This document shows positions 15,703 through 18,577 of a DNA stretch of 18,577 nt, piece after piece. A program made the translations under genes and the position numbers. Source of the DNA: Bacteroidales bacterium UBA4912 (lineage in GTDB: Bacteria; Bacteroidota; Bacteroidia; Bacteroidales; Dysgonomonadaceae); assembly GCA_002398875.1 (NCBI GenBank), contig DHCC01000002.1, positions 2,428-21,004 of the forward strand, given 5' to 3'. The stretch's first letter is position 1. Every line of letters begins with the position of its first letter. The notes beneath the pieces were generated by a model. It saw nothing but the letters and a program-made list of their open reading frames with translations, had not been told where the DNA came from and did not search any database.

Positions 15703-17784
15703 ATGGAACATAAAGAAGATTCGCACAGTCATCATGTGCATGTGATGAACAACAAAACAAGTCATGCTATACATGATGGTCAGGAAGATCATGACCATAG
15801 TGGTCATGGACATATGGGACATATGGAGCACATGGGGAATCTAAAGCTGAAATTCTGGGTTTCTTTAATTATTACAATCCCAATTCTTTTCTTGTCCAAT
15901 TTCATGGGAATTGAACTTCCATTTCAAATAAGTTTTCCCGGATCTGATTGGGTTGTAGTTATTCTTTCAACTGTACTTTTTATTTATGGAGGCACTCCAT
16001 TTTTAAAAGGAGCAAAGATGGAACTAGGTGAGAGAAAACCTGCAATGATGACTTTGATTTCGATGGGTATCACTGTTGCATATATTTACAGTTTATATGC
16101 TTTTATCTCTAATAATTTTATACACAATGCACCACACTTGATGGATTTCTTTTGGGAGCTAGCAACACTGATTGTCATCATGCTCCTTGGGCATTGGATC
16201 GAAATTAGAGCAGTAGGTAATGCCGGCAATGCTTTACAGAAAATGGCCGAACTGCTACCTGGAAAAGCTCTTTTAATTAATGAGCATGGCGAAATATCTG
16301 AGGTAAATCTTAAAGAAGTTCATATTGGTCAACATCTATTAGTCAATGCCGGTGAAAAGATACCAACCGACGGTATAATATTGCAGGGTAAAACCAGCGT
16401 TAATGAATCAATGGTAACCGGTGAAGCCAAAGCAGTAAATAAAAAAGTGGGCGATAAGGTAATCGGGGGTGCAGTAAATGGTAAAGGTACATTGAAAATA
16501 GAAGTAACAGGAACCGGTGAATCGGGATTTCTATCACAAGTAATGAAGCTTGTAAGTGATGCACAGAAAGAAAAGTCTCGCTCTGAAACACTTTCAGATA
16601 AAGTAGCTGCGGCACTTTTCTATGTTGCAGTTGCAGTAGGTGTTATAGCTTTTATTGCGTGGCTAATAACGACCAAAGATTTAAATATTGCTTTTGAGAG
16701 ACTAGTAACTGTACTTATCATTGCCTGCCCACATGCACTCGGTCTTGCTATTCCACTTGTAGTTGCCAGATCCACATCTTTAGGTGCAAGCAACGGATTG
16801 CTTATTCGAAACAGAGTTGCATTAGAGAATTCGAAGAAAATTAAGTATGTAACGATGGACAAGACAGGTACACTAACAGAAGGTAATTTTAAAGTATCAA
16901 CTGTTGAGTCACTTACTGAAAAGTGGAGTGACAATGAAATATTAAGTATGATGGCATCACTCGAAAGTTATTCCAATCACCCGTTAGCTATAGGTATTCT
17001 GGAAGAAGCTGAAAAAAGGGAAATTCGTTTTCCTATACCTGAAAATGTATCAGTCATAAGTGGTACAGGTCTTCAAGGTACAGTAGAAGGCAAGCAGTTA
17101 TTGATAGTAAAACCAGCCTATCTTGATATAAACAATATGTATTATGATAAGATCAGATATAATAAATTAGCTCAAAAAGGAAACTCTGTCAGCTATCTGA
17201 TTGTAAATAAAGAAGTAGCTGGCATAGTTGCTCAAGGCGATGAAATAAAAGAGGAAGCTAAAAAAACCGTGGATGGTTTAAAACGTATGCATATTGTTCC
17301 TGTTATGCTCACCGGTGATAATGAAGGATACGCCAAAAGCGTTGCTTCACAGGTCGGTATAACTGAAGTTCATGCCGGACTACTGCCTCAGGACAAGGAG
17401 AAATACATTCAATCACTGCAAAATAACAAAAAACCAGTAATGATGGTTGGCGATGGTGTAAATGATGCTCCGGCACTTGCCAGAGCAGAGATAGGAGTTG
17501 CTATTGGAGCTGGAACTGATGTTGCCATAGAATCTGCAGATGTAGTTCTGGTAAAAAGTAATCCATCAGACATTTTGCACTTTTTCACATTGGCAAAAAA
17601 CACTACCCGCAAGATGGTTCAGAACCTCTGGTGGGGAGCAGGATATAATATCATTGCCATACCTCTTGCAGCAGGTGTGCTGGCTCCTATTGGAATTATT
17701 TTAAGTCCTGCTGTTGGTGCAGTTTTAATGTCTATAAGCACAATAGTGGTAGCGCTTAACTCCATGACCCTTAAGATAAAGTAA
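15703..17784 (+). CDS. copB: CopB-like P1B-type copper-transporting ATPase (CPH type)
   Basis: A 693-residue P-type ATPase that exports metal ions across the inner membrane using ATP. Motifs in order: a His/Met-rich N-terminus (about 1-45, with repeated HM and DH pairs) in place of HMA domains; the actuator loop VTGEAKAVNK; CPHALGLAIP with C342-P343-H344; the phosphorylated Asp386 in DKTGTLTEG; SNHPLAIG; MLTGDNEGYA; and MVGDGVNDAPALARAEIGVA. The CPH motif with a His-rich start marks the P1B-3/CopB group, assigned to Cu(II) and to some extent Cu(I) or Ag(I). It completes the export route by delivering cytoplasmic metal to the periplasm for the RND system. It lies 75 bases after the lipoprotein gene, past a hairpin. 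Confidence 0.93.
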   Translation: MEHKEDSHSHHVHVMNNKTSHAIHDGQEDHDHSGHGHMGHMEHMGNLKLKFWVSLIITIPILFLSNFMGIELPFQISFPGSDWVVVILSTVLFIYGGTPFLKGAKMELGERKPAMMTLISMGITVAYIYSLYAFISNNFIHNAPHLMDFFWELATLIVIMLLGHWIEIRAVGNAGNALQKMAELLPGKALLINEHGEISEVNLKEVHIGQHLLVNAGEKIPTDGIILQGKTSVNESMVTGEAKAVNKKVGDKVIGGAVNGKGTLKIEVTGTGESGFLSQVMKLVSDAQKEKSRSETLSDKVAAALFYVAVAVGVIAFIAWLITTKDLNIAFERLVTVLIIACPHALGLAIPLVVARSTSLGASNGLLIRNRVALENSKKIKYVTMDKTGTLTEGNFKVSTVESLTEKWSDNEILSMMASLESYSNHPLAIGILEEAEKREIRFPIPENVSVISGTGLQGTVEGKQLLIVKPAYLDINNMYYDKIRYNKLAQKGNSVSYLIVNKEVAGIVAQGDEIKEEAKKTVDGLKRMHIVPVMLTGDNEGYAKSVASQVGITEVHAGLLPQDKEKYIQSLQNNKKPVMMVGDGVNDAPALARAEIGVAIGAGTDVAIESADVVLVKSNPSDILHFFTLAKNTTRKMVQNLWWGAGYNIIAIPLAAGVLAPIGIILSPAVGAVLMSISTIVVALNSMTLKIK

Positions 17785-17894
17785 TTATTTGTATTACTGT
17801 TAAATAATAAGTTTAAAATATTAATTTGTTAATAATAAGCAAACAATGGAAAAGGTTTATTGTTATAATCATCTAAAAAAGTCAACATTTGATA

Positions 17895-17906
17895 CTTATC
17901 GATAAG
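17895..17906. repeat. 12-bp perfect palindrome upstream of glmS
   Basis: CTTATCGATAAG is a perfect palindrome 42 bases before the glmS start, in the 164-base gap after copB. It might be a regulator site. No consensus promoter was found in this gap, and a palindrome of this size can occur by chance in AT-rich DNA. Confidence 0.3.
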
Positions 17907-17948
17907 GGGTGAGTTGATAAAACGATTAACAATAACATTCTTCTAAAT

Positions 17949-18577
17949 ATGTGTGGAATTGTAGGATATATTGGTAATAGGCAAGCATACCCCATCCTTA
18001 TAAAAGGGTTACAACGATTGGAGTATAGAGGTTATGACAGCGCCGGAATTGCATTAATAAATGGAGATAACCTTAATCTGTATAAGACGAAAGGGAAAGT
18101 GGCAGATCTGGTACATTTTGCCGAACAAAAAGATATATCAGGAACAATAGGTATAGCTCATACCCGTTGGGCAACGCACGGTGAACCCAATCAATTAAAT
18201 GCCCATCCACATTATTCACAATCTGAAGAACTGGTTATCATCCACAATGGTATTATTGAAAATTATGCAATACTTAAAAAAGGTTTGCAAGAACACGGCT
18301 ATACTTTTCAAAGTCAGACAGATACAGAAGTACTGATTCAACTTATAGAATATGTAAAAAAATCAACAAATACAGATCTTACTGAAGCTGTTCAGCTAGC
18401 TCTTAATGAGGTAGTTGGCGCTTATGCAATTGCTGTCATTGAGAAAGGGAACCCTGATTTAATTGTTGCTGCACGTAATGGCAGCCCTCTTGTAATAGGT
18501 GTTGGAGAAGATGAATACTTTTTAGCATCTGATGCAACTCCTATTGTTGAACATACAAATAAAGTAATTTATTTAGA
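17949..18577 (+). CDS. glmS: Glutamine-fructose-6-phosphate aminotransferase, 5' part (cut by window end)
   Basis: The first 209 codons of GlmS, which makes glucosamine-6-phosphate for peptidoglycan and lipopolysaccharide. The start MCGIVGYIG puts the nucleophilic Cys at position 2, exposed when Met is removed. Further N-terminal glutaminase motifs are RLEYRGYDSAGIA, GIAHTRWATHGEPNQLNAHPH and HNGIIENY, and GSPLVIGVGEDEYFLASDATP near the break. The frame is open to the window end, and the sugar isomerase domains lie beyond it. It is probably unrelated to the metal-export locus and has its own upstream region. No glmS ribozyme is visible, as expected outside Firmicutes. Confidence 0.96.
   Translation, partial: MCGIVGYIGNRQAYPILIKGLQRLEYRGYDSAGIALINGDNLNLYKTKGKVADLVHFAEQKDISGTIGIAHTRWATHGEPNQLNAHPHYSQSEELVIIHNGIIENYAILKKGLQEHGYTFQSQTDTEVLIQLIEYVKKSTNTDLTEAVQLALNEVVGAYAIAVIEKGNPDLIVAARNGSPLVIGVGEDEYFLASDATPIVEHTNKVIYL

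Noticed and set aside
15242..15760. 172-residue minus-strand open frame opposite the lipoprotein gene
   Set aside because: Lies antisense to a well-supported gene with lipobox and HMA motif; the translation has no recognisable domain and is rich in residues expected from the antisense of Met/His/Glu codons.
17846..17905. 19-codon open frame (MEKVYCYNHLKKSTFDTYR) between copB and glmS
   Set aside because: Too short to support, ends within the palindrome, and no promoter or regulatory leader pattern such as a run of one amino acid is seen.
1..18577. Mobile element, phage or CRISPR content
   Set aside because: No transposase, integrase, terminal inverted repeats, target duplications or regularly spaced repeats were seen; gene order and composition look uniform.

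Overview
The window looks like chromosomal DNA from an AT-rich member of the Bacteroidota, probably an anaerobic Bacteroidales relative (inference; no rRNA or other marker is present). Support comes from Bacteroides-type promoters (TTTG, 19 bp, TAnnTTTG) near 6312 and 7568, a HYC_CC_PP-type small Cys protein, a small TonB-dependent receptor, an enlarged CusA, and mostly weak Shine-Dalgarno sequences. I saw no RNA gene, CRISPR array, insertion sequence or transcriptional regulator gene.

Left edge (1-679): a possible C-terminal tail of an unidentified membrane protein, then a fluoride channel gene (crcB/fluC) on the minus strand, and a short divergent intergenic region.

Module A (680-6219, all plus strand): ECF-type S component, small phosphoribosyltransferase, TonB-dependent receptor, Tat-type DUF362 protein, and a membrane iron-sulfur protein that looks like NapH fused to NapG. 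The first three genes are tightly coupled (6 bp gap, then a 4 bp ATGA overlap). Strong hairpins lie after the DUF362 gene and after the iron-sulfur gene. I read the set as an uptake module coupled to an electron-transfer chain; its substrate cannot be told from the sequence.

Module B (6370-17784, all plus strand): a copper or related heavy-metal export locus. It holds a first TolC-type outer membrane factor, a HYC_CC_PP protein, a CusA/CzcA RND pump, a second TolC-type factor with a Met/Ser/Gly-rich insertion, a CusB-type adaptor with a metal-binding N-terminal domain and an extra C-terminal HMA-like domain, a lipoprotein that is a paralogue of that HMA-like domain, and a CPH-type (CopB-like) P-type ATPase. 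The ATPase would move metal from cytoplasm to periplasm; the RND-adaptor-outer membrane complex would carry it out; the HMA-like and Met-rich parts could bind metal on the way. A 15/16-matching 16-bp motif occurs in the HYC_CC_PP promoter and, inverted, upstream of cusA, which suggests common control.

Right edge (17949-18577): the 5' part of glmS, cut by the window end.
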